Source of the DNA: Leucobacter sp042726155
Lineage (GTDB): Bacteria > Actinomycetota > Actinomycetes > Actinomycetales > Microbacteriaceae
Assembly (NCBI RefSeq): GCF_042726155.1
Contig: NZ_JBHXHV010000001.1
Coordinates: 1,488,001-1,552,000 of the forward strand
DNA: 64,000 bases
Reading direction: 5' to 3'
The position numbers and the translations under genes were made by a program. Numbering within the stretch: the first letter of the stretch is position 1; every line of letters starts with the position of its first letter. Shown here piece by piece: positions 1 to 9,304 of the stretch. The notes under the pieces were generated by a model. The model had not been told where the DNA came from. It made no database searches and saw only the letters and a list, made by a program, of their open reading frames with translations.

Positions 1-21
1 TGCTCGCGCGATACACAGCCA

Positions 22-63
22 AAAGGCCCTTGATCTGGAACGAATTCCTGATCAAGGGCCTTT
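22..63. terminator. Bidirectional intrinsic terminator beside tRNA-fMet
   Basis: Two 14-nt arms (22-35 and 50-63) are perfect reverse complements. An inner GGAA/TTCC pair extends the stem and leaves a four-base loop. Read on the minus strand, the hairpin lies about 6 nt after the 3' end of the tRNA gene and ends in a short T run. It therefore fits as the tRNA terminator, and on the plus strand it could also stop transcription entering from the left edge. Confidence 0.85.
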
Positions 64-68
64 CTTCG

Positions 69-142
69 TTGCGGGGGCGGGATTTGAACCCACGACCTCC
101 GGGTTATGAGCCCGGCGAGCTACCGAACTGCTCCACCCCGCG
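69..142 (-). tRNA. tRNA-fMet (CAT), initiator
   Basis: The minus strand folds into a full cloverleaf. Its anticodon CAT lies at 108-106, and the T-loop reads GGTTCAAATCC. The three consecutive G-C pairs in the anticodon stem and the unpaired C1/A72 at the top of the acceptor stem mark it as the initiator rather than the elongator tRNA. The CCA tail is not encoded and must be added by the CCA-adding enzyme. Upstream on the same strand is a good promoter (155-183), and downstream is a strong hairpin terminator, so the gene is a stand-alone transcription unit. Confidence 0.97.
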
Positions 143-154
143 GCACAAGACATT

Positions 155-183
155 ACTCTAGCACGGCATTCTGGGCGGTGCAA
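155..183 (-). promoter_or_regulatory. Promoter of tRNA-fMet
   Basis: On the minus strand a -35 TTGCAC (183-178) is followed, after exactly 17 nt, by a -10 TAGAGT (160-155). The predicted start lies a few bases before the mature tRNA 5' end at 142. This is one of the most consensus-like housekeeping promoters in the window. Confidence 0.75.
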
Positions 184-316
184 ACTCGGCGTGTCTCGTC
201 CCTGTGGACAGCGCCAGCGTGATGTTCGCCGCACGGGGGAGTATCACTGCACGCCATCCCGTGACCGCACCGGGTACGGCAGCTCCTGACTCGCGGCCTC
301 GAAAGGAATTATGAAT

Positions 317-3300
317 ATGACTGCTAGAACACCGCCACCGAGCGTGCGCGGACGGCAATGCGGATCACATGAGAAGCCACCGGCCCCTCGCCTCGCCGCA
401 CTTGTCAGCGGGATCGTGGCGGGCGTGATTGCCGTTGCCGGTGCACTCACTGGTGCACCGACCGTCGCGCACGCGGTTCCGAGGGGAGAGTCGGTGTCGT
501 TTAGTGGTGGGCTGACGATTTCAAATTTTGTGTTGCCCAGTGGCTCTCGCGCCTATTGCATCGAAGTGGGGCGAAATGAGCCGTCGGGGTACGTCTCATC
601 GCTCGGCCGACTCACCTATCTACCAGGCGAGAGCGGATCATTTCCGTCCTGGGGTGACCCGCATGGCATGCGACAGATGAACTATCTGATTGACCACCAC
701 GGTCAAACCGCGAACGCGTGGAAAGCGGCCGCGGTGCAGCTCACAATTTGGCGGATGCGTGAGAACTTCCGGTCGGGGAACACAGCGCTTGATCGCAAAA
801 TCCACGTGTTGGAGGGTTCCGCCCGTGGGCAGAGACTGATTGCTGAATCTGATCGTCTCTACGCCGATGCAAAGTCGAAGGCCAAGCCGCCCGCCGCACC
901 CAAGCCTGTGACGCGCACGTTACGTGTTGCGCCCGATCCGAGCGGCGCTGCTGGTCGCTACCGCGTCGCGTACCCGAAGGGTACGACCGCGTTGAGTGTC
1001 ACCGGGGGAGTGTTCGTGAGAAACGGCGTCGAATCAATCTCGGTTCCTCGGGGTGAGGCGTCCGCGAGGTATGTGCAGGTCAAAGCGGGCGCGCGACACA
1101 TTTCCGTGACGGGAACGTGGGCGTCCCAGGGTGGCCGCGGCTGGGAGCCCGCACTTGAAGTGCACGACACAGCGACCGCATCAGGCGCGAGCGGTCAACG
1201 AATCGCCGTAGCCGTCGGGAGCTCGTCGGGGCCCGACACGACCGGCAGATTCAAGGCTGCGCGTCACGACGTGCCGCCACCGTCTGCACCTCCTCGGGTA
1301 GCTTCGCAGGCGCAGCCGAGCGCCACCGTCGGGGGCACCATGACGGACTCTGTGATCGTGTCGCAGGCACCTGATACAACGGTTGAGATGTGGCCTGAGG
1401 CGGTCACCGATTTCACGGCGTACCTCGAACCAGAGGTTGGCGCTCAAAAATATGACGAGCGTTGGCAGCCAGTCTTGGGTGACGAGTACTTGGCGCAGGC
1501 GGCGGAGCCTGAGACGGGTGCGCTGCTCTGGAACGAGTGGTGGGGGAACTCGCGGGGCGAAGCGCTGCTCGACGGCACTGGAAGCCGCATCCCAGTAGCC
1601 GACGACACCGGCGCTCCGACGAGCGGCGTGAGCGCTGATGGCACGGACTACCCGGTAGTGGCGCTCGACGGAAATGGAAGGCCAGAAATCGACGACGCTG
1701 GCAATCCGGTGCTGTTGACGGGGCGAGACCCGGTGATGGAAGAACGCCGCGATCCCGTGACCTGGAGTGAAGTGGAGCTCGCCGGTCTCAGCACCGAGGA
1801 GCGATGCCTCGCTCAACCGGTGTTCCACGGCGGAAAAGTACCCGTCAATCAGCCGGGCACGTTCACATCGCCAGAGGTGCCCGTGCACTCGGGAGGCACG
1901 ATTCACTGGGTCGAGCGAGTCGTGTCGAGCGGCAAGACAGTGCACGAGGGACGCTGCGGGCTCGCAAACGAAACGACGAAAATTGACCAACCCGCTGTGG
2001 TGACTCGGGCACTTCCAGACGCGGTCATCGGTGACGAGCTGTACGACGTCGCGATCATCTCGGGCAAACTCGCCGAAAAGGCACAGTACTCAGTGCGGTT
2101 CGAGGCGTACCGGGGGCCGGATCGCTCCGGCGGTCACGTACCGGTCGCTGATAGCGATGGCACCCTGTCCGAGGATTCACATGGTGACCCGTCATGCACG
2201 GCAGAGAACATTGTGTTTCGTTCTGAACCGATCGCGGTAACCGGACTCGGGGAGGTACGTTCGCCAAGCTTCACTGCGAGGCCCGAGCACGGCGCGACGA
2301 TCTGGTGGGTGGAAACCCTCTCACTGGAGACACCGGATGGGCCTCGCACCCTGCACCGAGGTGCCTGCGGTATCGAACACGAGACCACCACCGTGGCGCA
2401 GCCCGAGATCGAGACCCGTGCCATCGAATCGGCGCCAGTCGGTGCGATGATCTCGGACGTTGCGGTGGTGTCTGGCGGTCTCGCGGCCAACGCTGGGGCC
2501 AGCTGGGAAGTGAGTTTTGACGGGTACCGTGCGCACACCGGAGATGGGCAGCCAACGTGTTCGGATGAGAACCGCCTCTTCGGAACCCCGGCGGTCCCGG
2601 TTACGGGTCCCGGGGAGGTTGCGTCCCCAAACGTTCTGGCAGAGTCAGACTGGGTGGGCGCCGTGTGGTGGGTGGAAACGCTGTGGCTGACGCAGGGTGA
2701 CGCACGCACCGCCATACACACGGGCGCGTGTGGCATCGCGACGGAGACGACCCGCATCACAGCGCCCGAGGTGACCACAGACGCCACCTCGTTCGCAGCG
2801 ATAGGGGATGTGATCAGCGACACGGCGACTGTCACGGGAGACCTTGCGGATCGCGCCGGAGTCGAACACCGAATCGTGTTTCGCGGGTACCGTGGCGACG
2901 CCTCAGCAACTGGCACAGCCGCGGCTACTTGCACGGAAGAGTCACTTCTGTTCACCCTTGACCCCGTGCAGGTGACCGAAGCCGGCAGCGTGAAATCGCC
3001 CGAAGTAACCGCACTCCCCGAATACGGTGACACGATCTGGTGGGTCGAAACGCTCTCTCAATGGGAAGGCGACACCGAACGTGAACTGCACCGGGGAGAA
3101 TGCGGCCTTCCCGGTGAGACAACGACAGTGCAGTTTCCGACGGTGCGCACCGAATCTGCTGGCTCGGTGCAAGTTGGGCAGCCGATGTTCGACACGGCGA
3201 TCGTCGGAGGCAAGTTGTCCGAGCGTCGCGACGTGGAGTTTCGAGTGCGATTCACCGCGTATGCCAGGGACGCCGGTGGTGCCCTGACTTGCGCGTCAGA

Positions 3301-3676
3301 CACCGAGCTGCGTGAGCTCAGTGACTCCGGCGGTATTCGGGTCAATGGGCCAGGCAAATATCAGTCACGAAGCGTGACGACACGAGGCGCGCACGTCGGG
3401 TTCGGCGGTTATGTCGAGACGCTTGTCATGATCGAGAACACGAATGAGCATGTCATTGCCGTCGGAAAATGCGGGGCGCCGTCAGAGAATTTCGAGATCC
3501 GGCCCGCAAGCGCCGTTGCGCTCGCCGCAACTGGTACGGGCTCGGCATCACTCTGGCTGCTGGGCGCGGGTGCGCTTGTCATCGGCTGTAGTGCGGTGTG
3601 CTTCGGTGCTGCGCGGCGGTTGCGTAGACCTCGGGCAGCTCGAGAGCGGGGTGACCTGGCAGTCGGCAGGCCCTAA
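317..3676 (+). CDS. Thioester-domain surface protein with five cysteine-paired repeats and LAATG sorting signal
   Basis: Likely a cell-wall-anchored adhesin. A basic N-terminus and hydrophobic stretch (about residues 28-53) end in an AHA cleavage site. Next comes a thioester (TQXA/TED-like) domain: Cys81 and the Gln141 of a VQLTIW motif are placed to form the internal Cys-Gln thioester that binds host or surface amines covalently in this family. Five related modules of about 120-130 residues follow (roughly 440-1070). Most contain a TIWWVETL-like strand and a GxCG cysteine partnered with an earlier Cys. The C-terminus has LAATG (1069-1073), a hydrophobic helix and an Arg-rich tail, typical of class E sortase substrates in actinobacteria. 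No sortase gene is in the window. The ATG at 317 is chosen because AAAGGA (302-307) sits 9 nt upstream; the ATG at 311 is only 3 nt from it. The ligand is unknown. Confidence 0.85.
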   Translation: MTARTPPPSVRGRQCGSHEKPPAPRLAALVSGIVAGVIAVAGALTGAPTVAHAVPRGESVSFSGGLTISNFVLPSGSRAYCIEVGRNEPSGYVSSLGRLTYLPGESGSFPSWGDPHGMRQMNYLIDHHGQTANAWKAAAVQLTIWRMRENFRSGNTALDRKIHVLEGSARGQRLIAESDRLYADAKSKAKPPAAPKPVTRTLRVAPDPSGAAGRYRVAYPKGTTALSVTGGVFVRNGVESISVPRGEASARYVQVKAGARHISVTGTWASQGGRGWEPALEVHDTATASGASGQRIAVAVGSSSGPDTTGRFKAARHDVPPPSAPPRVASQAQPSATVGGTMTDSVIVSQAPDTTVEMWPEAVTDFTAYLEPEVGAQKYDERWQPVLGDEYLAQAAEPETGALLWNEWWGNSRGEALLDGTGSRIPVADDTGAPTSGVSADGTDYPVVALDGNGRPEIDDAGNPVLLTGRDPVMEERRDPVTWSEVELAGLSTEERCLAQPVFHGGKVPVNQPGTFTSPEVPVHSGGTIHWVERVVSSGKTVHEGRCGLANETTKIDQPAVVTRALPDAVIGDELYDVAIISGKLAEKAQYSVRFEAYRGPDRSGGHVPVADSDGTLSEDSHGDPSCTAENIVFRSEPIAVTGLGEVRSPSFTARPEHGATIWWVETLSLETPDGPRTLHRGACGIEHETTTVAQPEIETRAIESAPVGAMISDVAVVSGGLAANAGASWEVSFDGYRAHTGDGQPTCSDENRLFGTPAVPVTGPGEVASPNVLAESDWVGAVWWVETLWLTQGDARTAIHTGACGIATETTRITAPEVTTDATSFAAIGDVISDTATVTGDLADRAGVEHRIVFRGYRGDASATGTAAATCTEESLLFTLDPVQVTEAGSVKSPEVTALPEYGDTIWWVETLSQWEGDTERELHRGECGLPGETTTVQFPTVRTESAGSVQVGQPMFDTAIVGGKLSERRDVEFRVRFTAYARDAGGALTCASDTELRELSDSGGIRVNGPGKYQSRSVTTRGAHVGFGGYVETLVMIENTNEHVIAVGKCGAPSENFEIRPASAVALAATGTGSASLWLLGAGALVIGCSAVCFGAARRLRRPRAARERGDLAVGRP

Positions 3677-3689
3677 CACGTGCTTCCCG

Positions 3690-3730
3690 GGCGGGGCGGT
3701 CTGAGGACGTGCACTCTCGACCGCCCCGCC
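3690..3730. terminator. Hairpin after the surface protein gene
   Basis: Two 12-nt GC-rich arms, 3690-3701 and 3719-3730, are perfect reverse complements around a 17-nt loop, starting 14 nt after the stop codon. There is no T tract, so termination is inferred from position and stability only. Confidence 0.5.
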
Positions 3731-3760
3731 GGGGCCCCCGAGCGCAGGCTGGCGTGAATT

Positions 3761-3806
3761 TTTGGGAAAGTTGTAGCATCTGCAGACGCTCTGCAGCTCT
3801 CCCAAA
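3761..3806. promoter_or_regulatory. Long imperfect hairpin in the htrA upstream region
   Basis: TTTGGGA at 3761-3767 pairs with TCCCAAA at 3800-3806. The pairing continues inward for eight more pairs (two of them G-U) after one mismatch, closing a 14-nt loop. It lies about 50 nt before the htrA start and is followed by AT-rich sequence with a TAGAAT hexamer (3816-3821), not a U tract. It is therefore better explained as an operator or 5' RNA element than as a plus-strand terminator. Confidence 0.45.
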
Positions 3807-3857
3807 CGTAAAACATAGAATTCATCGCCATGCTGAGTACACACGAAGGGAGCCCCC

Positions 3858-5645
3858 ATGAGCACCACACCCGAGTACGACCAAGACGGTCGCCTCATCA
3901 CCCCCTCCTCTGCGACCCCCGAGGCCGCGGCGGAGTCGCCGGCAGCCTCGGCAGCACCGGCAGCCCCGCCGGTGCAGCACACGCAACCAACTGTGCAGCT
4001 ACCCGATGCGGTTCAGCCCCAGATTCCGCCGGTTGCGCCCCCGGTTACGCCGCCCACTCCGACGCAGCAGCTGCAGCACCAGCAGCAGGAGAGCTACGGC
4101 GTTCCGGCAGTGCCCGCCTATGCGCCGTACGCCGGAGACCAGGCGCAGACGCAGCACACTGCGCCGACGACTCCGCTTGACGGGGTGCACGTGGGCGCAG
4201 AGGCGGGCACCGCGTTCGGCCTCGGTGCCCATCACCCCGGTGCCCATGACCCCGGTGCCCACACCGCCGGGGCTCAGGCGCCAGGTTCGCACGCAACTGG
4301 CGGTTATGCAGGCGCCGGTGCACCGGGTGGTCCAGTCGTACCGGTTGCGCCGGGCGGAGCAGGCGCTGAGTCCCAGCCCAACGCGGCGAAGGGTCGAGCC
4401 GGCATGTTGCTCGCTGGCCTCGCCATTGGAGCACTGCTTGGCGGTGCTGTCGGCGGAGGCGTTGCCGCCGTGGTTTCAGCGAATTCCACCAATACCGGCT
4501 CAGCGTCGGCGACGGGCAGCAGCGCAATTACGCTGAACAACGCCGACAATGCCACTGCGATCTCGGGCGTTGCCGCGGTCGCGACGCCGAGCGTCGTCAC
4601 GCTCGAGGTGGCAGGTGCCAGTGCCAGCGGATCCGGATCAGGCGTGATTTACTCCGAGGACGGGTACATCGTGACGAACGCTCACGTTGTCACGCTCGAT
4701 GGAGCAGCGATGAGTGACGCGAAGATTCGCGTCAAGCTGAGCGATGGGCGCATCTTTGATGGCAGCGTTGTTGACGTCGATCCATACGCCGACCTCGCAG
4801 TCGTCAAGGTTGATGCGACCGACCTTCCCGCGATCAAGGTTGCCGACTCCGACAAGATCGATGTCGGTGATTTGACTGTTGCGATCGGCGCACCGCTCAA
4901 CCTTGCAAACACCGTCACCAGCGGCGTCGTGAGCGCACTCAACCGCGGTATCTCGGTGGGCAGCCCGCTGATTGAGGATCAGCCGTCGGGCGACAATGGA
5001 TCGGGCGACAGCGGCTCCGGTGACAGCGGTTCGGGCGATAGTGGCTCCGGCGACAGCGGCACCTCGCCGTGGGACTTCCGGTTCGGCCTCCCCGACGAGC
5101 AGGGCCAGCAACAACAGCCCGCCGCGTCGAGCGGCAGTGTGACCCTGCCCGTGATCCAGACGGACGCCTCGATCAATCCGGGTAACTCTGGTGGAGCGCT
5201 GCTGAACGGGAATGGTGAGCTCATCGGGATCAACGTGGCTATCGCTTCGACCTCCACGACCGGTGATACGGCCGGCAGCGTCGGGCTCGGCTTCGCTATT
5301 CCGTCGAACCTCGTGTCGCGCGTCGCAGACGCGATTATCGCGGGAGATCAGCCGTCGCACGGTCTACTCGGCGCCTCAGTCGCTGACTCCTCGCAAGACA
5401 CCGACGCCGATGCGAACCACGCCGGTGGCCTGCTCGTAGATGTCTCTGACGGTGGAGCAGCGGTGAAGGCTGGTTTGAAGGCCGGAGACGTCATCACCGC
5501 GGTGGACGGCGTCGCAGCGGTCGACGGCACCTCGGTGTCCGCGCTCATTCGCGAACACGCGGGCGGCAGCAAGGTGACGATCGAGTACACCCGCAACGGT
5601 AAGGCCGGTGAGACCGAGGCGACTCTCGGCACCTTGAAGTGGTAA
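3858..5645 (+). CDS. Membrane-anchored trypsin-like serine protease with PDZ domain (HtrA/PepD-like)
   Basis: Envelope quality-control protease. The first 175 residues are a cytoplasmic Pro/Gln/Ala-rich low-complexity region with short His/Gly repeats. One transmembrane helix (about 180-205) places the protease domain outside the membrane. The catalytic triad is His276 (NAHVV), Asp312 (ADLAVV) and Ser444 (GNSGGA). A C-terminal PDZ domain (about 500-590) completes the HtrA architecture. Between the Asp and Ser strands sits a repeated GSGDS linker encoded by a 15-bp tandem unit (about 4985-5062). GAAGGGAG precedes the ATG at 3858. The gene appears monocistronic, between two hairpins. The family assignment is firm; the physiological substrate is unknown. 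Confidence 0.93.
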   Translation: MSTTPEYDQDGRLITPSSATPEAAAESPAASAAPAAPPVQHTQPTVQLPDAVQPQIPPVAPPVTPPTPTQQLQHQQQESYGVPAVPAYAPYAGDQAQTQHTAPTTPLDGVHVGAEAGTAFGLGAHHPGAHDPGAHTAGAQAPGSHATGGYAGAGAPGGPVVPVAPGGAGAESQPNAAKGRAGMLLAGLAIGALLGGAVGGGVAAVVSANSTNTGSASATGSSAITLNNADNATAISGVAAVATPSVVTLEVAGASASGSGSGVIYSEDGYIVTNAHVVTLDGAAMSDAKIRVKLSDGRIFDGSVVDVDPYADLAVVKVDATDLPAIKVADSDKIDVGDLTVAIGAPLNLANTVTSGVVSALNRGISVGSPLIEDQPSGDNGSGDSGSGDSGSGDSGSGDSGTSPWDFRFGLPDEQGQQQQPAASSGSVTLPVIQTDASINPGNSGGALLNGNGELIGINVAIASTSTTGDTAGSVGLGFAIPSNLVSRVADAIIAGDQPSHGLLGASVADSSQDTDADANHAGGLLVDVSDGGAAVKAGLKAGDVITAVDGVAAVDGTSVSALIREHAGGSKVTIEYTRNGKAGETEATLGTLKW

Positions 5646-5674
5646 CTCGACGCAATTAGGGATTGGGCTCCCGA

Positions 5675-5719
5675 CGAACGCCGCGGCACGTTTCCTCACG
5701 GAAGCGGTCGCGGCGTTCG
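5675..5719. terminator. Double-stem hairpin after htrA
   Basis: An 11-bp perfect inverted repeat (5675-5685 with 5709-5719) encloses a second stem, CGTTTCC with GGAAGCG, closed by a TCAC tetraloop. It begins 30 nt after the htrA stop and most likely ends that transcript. There is no clear T run. Confidence 0.6.
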
Positions 5720-5779
5720 CGTGTCTGCGCGGAGTCGCTGTGAGGTCCGGCACGATCCTCTCGGGCGTACTCGATGCCC

Positions 5780-5785
5780 TACAGT
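5780..5785 (+). promoter_or_regulatory. -10 hexamer TACAGT, probable leaderless start
   Basis: TACAGT ends 7 nt before the ATG at 5793. That spacing would make the start codon the first transcribed bases. The pattern recurs across the window. It supports the ATG at 5793 over the in-frame ATG at 5721. Confidence 0.5.
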
Positions 5786-5792
5786 TGAAGCG

Positions 5793-8210
5793 ATGAGTAC
5801 CGCCGGATTCGACTTCGCGAGCGGCAACCTCTCGAAGCTCCTCGCCATTCCGAAATACGCCCTGTCGTTGATCCTGTCGTGGTTCGTGCCGCGCGTCACG
5901 CTTCGCTGGGTGTTCGGCAGTGGTGCAGGCGTCGGTGAGGGTGCCCTCGCAGTCGCGCGGCGACTGCAAGCCACGCAGCCGGACGCCGAGATTCAGTGGC
6001 TCGTTGCCAATGAACACGAGGCCGATCGCGCCCGGGCCGAAGGGTTCACCCCGGTGCTGCGCCGCAGTCGGCAGGGGTTCTGGGCGACGCTGCGGGCGGG
6101 GCACATCGTGGTCACACATGGACTGGGCGACGTCAACCGGTTCGGAGTGACCGGGGGCTTCATCGTGCAGCTCTGGCACGGCGCACCGTTGAAGCGTCTG
6201 CACCTGGACTCGCCGGTCACCACCGCGGTGCGAGGCCCCGCGCCGGTGCGTGCGCTACTGCGCCGCATGTACCGAGCTGGTTCTCGCCAGGTTGACCTGT
6301 ACGTCGCAGGTTCACCGGTCGCTGCCGAACGCCTGCGATCTGCCTTCCGAGTTGCGCCGGGAAAGGTGCGCGTGCTGGGGGACCCCCGCGACGACGCCCT
6401 TGCCCGTCAAGCGCTGAACCCCTCCGAGGCCGCCGACGCACGCGCACGAGTTGTAGAACTGCTCGCGGGTGCGGACGCGGACGCGGGCGCGCGCGCGGGC
6501 ATTAGCTCGGGCGCGAACACGAGCTCTGGCGCAACAATCGCCGCGGAAGACTCGCTCGTGCTCTATGCGCCGACCTGGCGTGACGGTGAGGCAGATCCGG
6601 CGATACCGACCGCCGCCGAGGCCGAACAGATTCGTGGCGTACTCGCCAGGCTCGGTGCGCACCTCGTGATCCGGTCTCACCCGCTTGGTCGTGGCGCTTA
6701 CGACGCGCTGCTCGGCGACCGAGTGCACGTGCTCGGCGCCGAGACCCTCCGCGACATCACACCGGCACTCGGGGCATTTGACGCCGTCATCACCGATTAC
6801 TCATCGCTCGCAATCGATTTCGCGTTGCTGGGGCGGCCAATTCTGTGGTTCGCCCCCGACCTAGCAAGTTACGGTCGGACGCGCGGCCTCTACGAACCGC
6901 TTGAGGTCACCTCCGCCGGTCGCGTTGCGCTCGACTGGGCAGGCGTGTGCGAGCGCCTGATGTCGCTCGCAGTTCCGTCGGAACACCGCACGCTCGCCCG
7001 CGAGGCGAACGCTCTTGCTGCCCGCTTCCACGCGCACACCGATGGCAATTCGGCCGATCGTGTGCTCACGGAAATTGCTCGCCTGCGCACTCCCACAGCC
7101 CAGCTCATCCCGGCAGACGCTGTGTTCTTCGAGAGTTTTTATGGGCGCCAGGTCAGCTGCAATCCGCTCGCGCTCGATCGCGAGATCGCGCGGCGGTTCC
7201 CCGATCGGGCAAGATACTGGAGTGTCACGAGCGAACGGCAAACGGTGCCCGCCGGCGCGGTGCCGCTCCTCGTCGGTGGCCGTGAGTGGTTCGCAGCGCG
7301 CAGGCACGCGCGACTGCTGATCGTGAACGACTGGCTGCGCTACGGGTTCCGGCGTAGGCGGGGGCAGACGGTGGTGCAGACCTGGCACGGCACGATGCTC
7401 AAGCACCTGGCGCTCGGTCGCCCGAACGTCGGTTGGCGCACACGACTCGCGATTCACCGCGAAAGCAGGCGCTGGAACCTCATGCTTTCCCAGAACGCCC
7501 ACTCGACCGAACAGTTTCGCTCGAGCTACGCGTTCCGCGGCGAGATTCTTGAATCCGGATATCCGCGCAACGATCGACTCGCGCGAGCGATGGCCGGAGA
7601 CACCGCCAACCCGGTTGAGGTGCAGCTCGCGCGTGCTGGTCTGGGGGTGCCGCCCGGGGCGCGCGTGCTCGTGTATGCGCCGACCTGGCGCGACCGCGGC
7701 GTAACACTTGTCGACGATCTTGACGTTCGGCGGCTCGCTGAGGAACTCGGGGAAGAGTGGGTCGTGATCGCCCGTGGCCACACCCGCACGCACGCCTTCG
7801 GTGGCTATGGCGGAACCGACGCTCGCGTCATCGACGCCTCACAGCACCCCGACGTCGTCGATATCATCTTGGCCGCTGACGTGCTCGTCACCGACTACTC
7901 TTCGATCATGTTTGACGCGGCGGTGTCGCGCACTCCGATGCTGTTTTTCGTTCCTGATCTTGCGGCCTACCGAGACCGCGAGCGCGGCTTCACGTTTGAT
8001 TTCGAACGAGTCGCCCCGGGCCCCCTGCTGTCCGAACGTGCAGACGTCCTCGCCCACGCGCAGGTGCTCGCGGCTGAGGGACGCGATGCGACGTGGATGC
8101 GCGAGTACGCCGCGGCCGCCGAGAACTGGCGTGAGCGGTTCGTTCCCCACGACGACGGCCATGCGGCGGAACGTGTTATCGACGCGCTGGTCTCCCGCGG
8201 GACCCTCTAG
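5793..8210 (+). CDS. Two-domain CDP-glycerol:glycerophosphate glycerophosphotransferase family protein
   Basis: Probable polymerase or primase of a poly(glycerol phosphate)-type wall glycopolymer. It transfers glycerol phosphate from CDP-glycerol at the inner face of the membrane. The 805-aa protein carries two complete Glyphos_transf (TagB/TagF-like) domains, about residues 60-400 and 430-790. Each has the LWHGAPLKR- or TWHGTMLKH-type acceptor motif, a YAPTWRD motif and a VITDYSS or VTDYSS motif near its end. A short Ala/Gly-rich expansion (around 6460-6540) interrupts domain one. TACAGT 7 nt upstream and weak Shine-Dalgarno sequence favour the ATG at 5793. The following GT2, second Glyphos_transf and TagGH-type ABC genes support a wall teichoic acid role. 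Each domain could instead use a different linkage or another CDP-polyol; this is not decided by sequence. Confidence 0.85.
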   Translation: MSTAGFDFASGNLSKLLAIPKYALSLILSWFVPRVTLRWVFGSGAGVGEGALAVARRLQATQPDAEIQWLVANEHEADRARAEGFTPVLRRSRQGFWATLRAGHIVVTHGLGDVNRFGVTGGFIVQLWHGAPLKRLHLDSPVTTAVRGPAPVRALLRRMYRAGSRQVDLYVAGSPVAAERLRSAFRVAPGKVRVLGDPRDDALARQALNPSEAADARARVVELLAGADADAGARAGISSGANTSSGATIAAEDSLVLYAPTWRDGEADPAIPTAAEAEQIRGVLARLGAHLVIRSHPLGRGAYDALLGDRVHVLGAETLRDITPALGAFDAVITDYSSLAIDFALLGRPILWFAPDLASYGRTRGLYEPLEVTSAGRVALDWAGVCERLMSLAVPSEHRTLAREANALAARFHAHTDGNSADRVLTEIARLRTPTAQLIPADAVFFESFYGRQVSCNPLALDREIARRFPDRARYWSVTSERQTVPAGAVPLLVGGREWFAARRHARLLIVNDWLRYGFRRRRGQTVVQTWHGTMLKHLALGRPNVGWRTRLAIHRESRRWNLMLSQNAHSTEQFRSSYAFRGEILESGYPRNDRLARAMAGDTANPVEVQLARAGLGVPPGARVLVYAPTWRDRGVTLVDDLDVRRLAEELGEEWVVIARGHTRTHAFGGYGGTDARVIDASQHPDVVDIILAADVLVTDYSSIMFDAAVSRTPMLFFVPDLAAYRDRERGFTFDFERVAPGPLLSERADVLAHAQVLAAEGRDATWMREYAAAAENWRERFVPHDDGHAAERVIDALVSRGTL

Positions 8211-8245
8211 CGACGTTCGCCGCGCGCGAGCACCGAACGTGCGCG

Positions 8246-9304
8246 CTACACTCGCGACCGATCGACGACTCGGCCGCTGCCGAAGATCCGCCCGCCACCA
8301 AAGACGATGCCGCGCAAAAATCCGGTGCCCCAACTCAGGTGCATGGTCACGAGGGTTGCCGCGGTGAGCAAGCGATCGCGCGCACCGCGCTGGTCGGGAA
8401 TGCGCGCCGTAGCGACGGCGATGCCACCGAGATACGCGACCGCCGGAAGTAGCAGAACGGGCCAGCCAGATGCCCACGGCAACACGCCGAAGGCGAGCAG
8501 TGCGAGAATGACGATGCTCACGGCGAGTCCGAGCACCAGCGCCCCAGGGGCAAAAAAGCGCCACGGGTTCGCGCGACCGTAGCGACGCACGAGCACAGCA
8601 CGCCAAGTGCCCGTTGCGAAGAACTGACGCGCGAGATCGGCAAGACTCGCACGCGGCCAGTAGGTGACGCCGAGCGCGGGTGCGAACCAGATCAGCCCGC
8701 CCGCACGACGGATCCTGAGATTGAGTTCCCAGTCCTCGCCGCGCAGGATCGCCGGATCGTATCCACCCACAGCCTCGATGGCCTCGCGACGAAAGATTCC
8801 GAGGTACGCCGATTCGGCTTCGCCGGGAACTCCGTCACCGTGGTAGGCCCCGCCGCCGAGGCCATACGGGCTGTTGTACCCACGGGCAATCGCGCGTTGT
8901 ACGTCGTCGGCACCCGCGGCGCGCATGACGCCGCCAACGTTTGCGGCGCGCTCGACGCGCAGCGCTTCAACTCCGAGGCGTGTGTAATCGGGAGTGAGTT
9001 CTGAGTGCGCATCGACGCGCACGATGACCGGATACCGGCTCACCGCCAGGGCACGATTGAGGCCAGCTGGGATATCACGTTCGGGGTTCGCAACGAGCCG
9101 TACGCGCGCGTCCTCGGCCGCGAGTGCGGCTGCGATGGCGTCGCTTGCGTCGGTAGATGGGCCGAGCGCGAGTACGATCTCCTTCTCGCCGGGATAGTCC
9201 TGCGCGAGAATCGTGCGCACGGCCCGGTCGAGAAACCCTTCTTCGTTCAGCACGGGCATGACGTAGCTCACGGCTGGCAGCTCGGGAAGGGGAGGAAGTC
9301 GCAC
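8246..9304 (-). CDS. Glycosyltransferase family 2 with C-terminal membrane helices (ExoA-like)
   Basis: Adds a sugar from a nucleotide-sugar donor to a lipid-linked or wall glycan acceptor at the cytoplasmic face. The GT-A fold starts at SYVMPVLNEE (13-22). The DXD-type metal site is DAH (98-100) and the catalytic-loop motif is GEDWE (189-193). Two or three hydrophobic helices (about 252-272, 278-300, perhaps 318-336) anchor it. The GTG start at 9304 is preceded by GGGAGG 8 nt upstream. It is convergent with the two-domain glycerophosphotransferase and divergent from the single-domain one, so it probably decorates or primes the same polymer. Donor and acceptor cannot be read from sequence. 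Confidence 0.85.
   Translation of the reverse strand: MRLPPLPELPAVSYVMPVLNEEGFLDRAVRTILAQDYPGEKEIVLALGPSTDASDAIAAALAAEDARVRLVANPERDIPAGLNRALAVSRYPVIVRVDAHSELTPDYTRLGVEALRVERAANVGGVMRAAGADDVQRAIARGYNSPYGLGGGAYHGDGVPGEAESAYLGIFRREAIEAVGGYDPAILRGEDWELNLRIRRAGGLIWFAPALGVTYWPRASLADLARQFFATGTWRAVLVRRYGRANPWRFFAPGALVLGLAVSIVILALLAFGVLPWASGWPVLLLPAVAYLGGIAVATARIPDQRGARDRLLTAATLVTMHLSWGTGFLRGIVFGGGRIFGSGRVVDRSRV

Noticed and set aside
2134..3033. 299-codon minus-strand frame in the surface protein gene
   Set aside because: A Ser/Thr/Val-biased shadow of the repeat-rich plus-strand gene, without conserved motifs.
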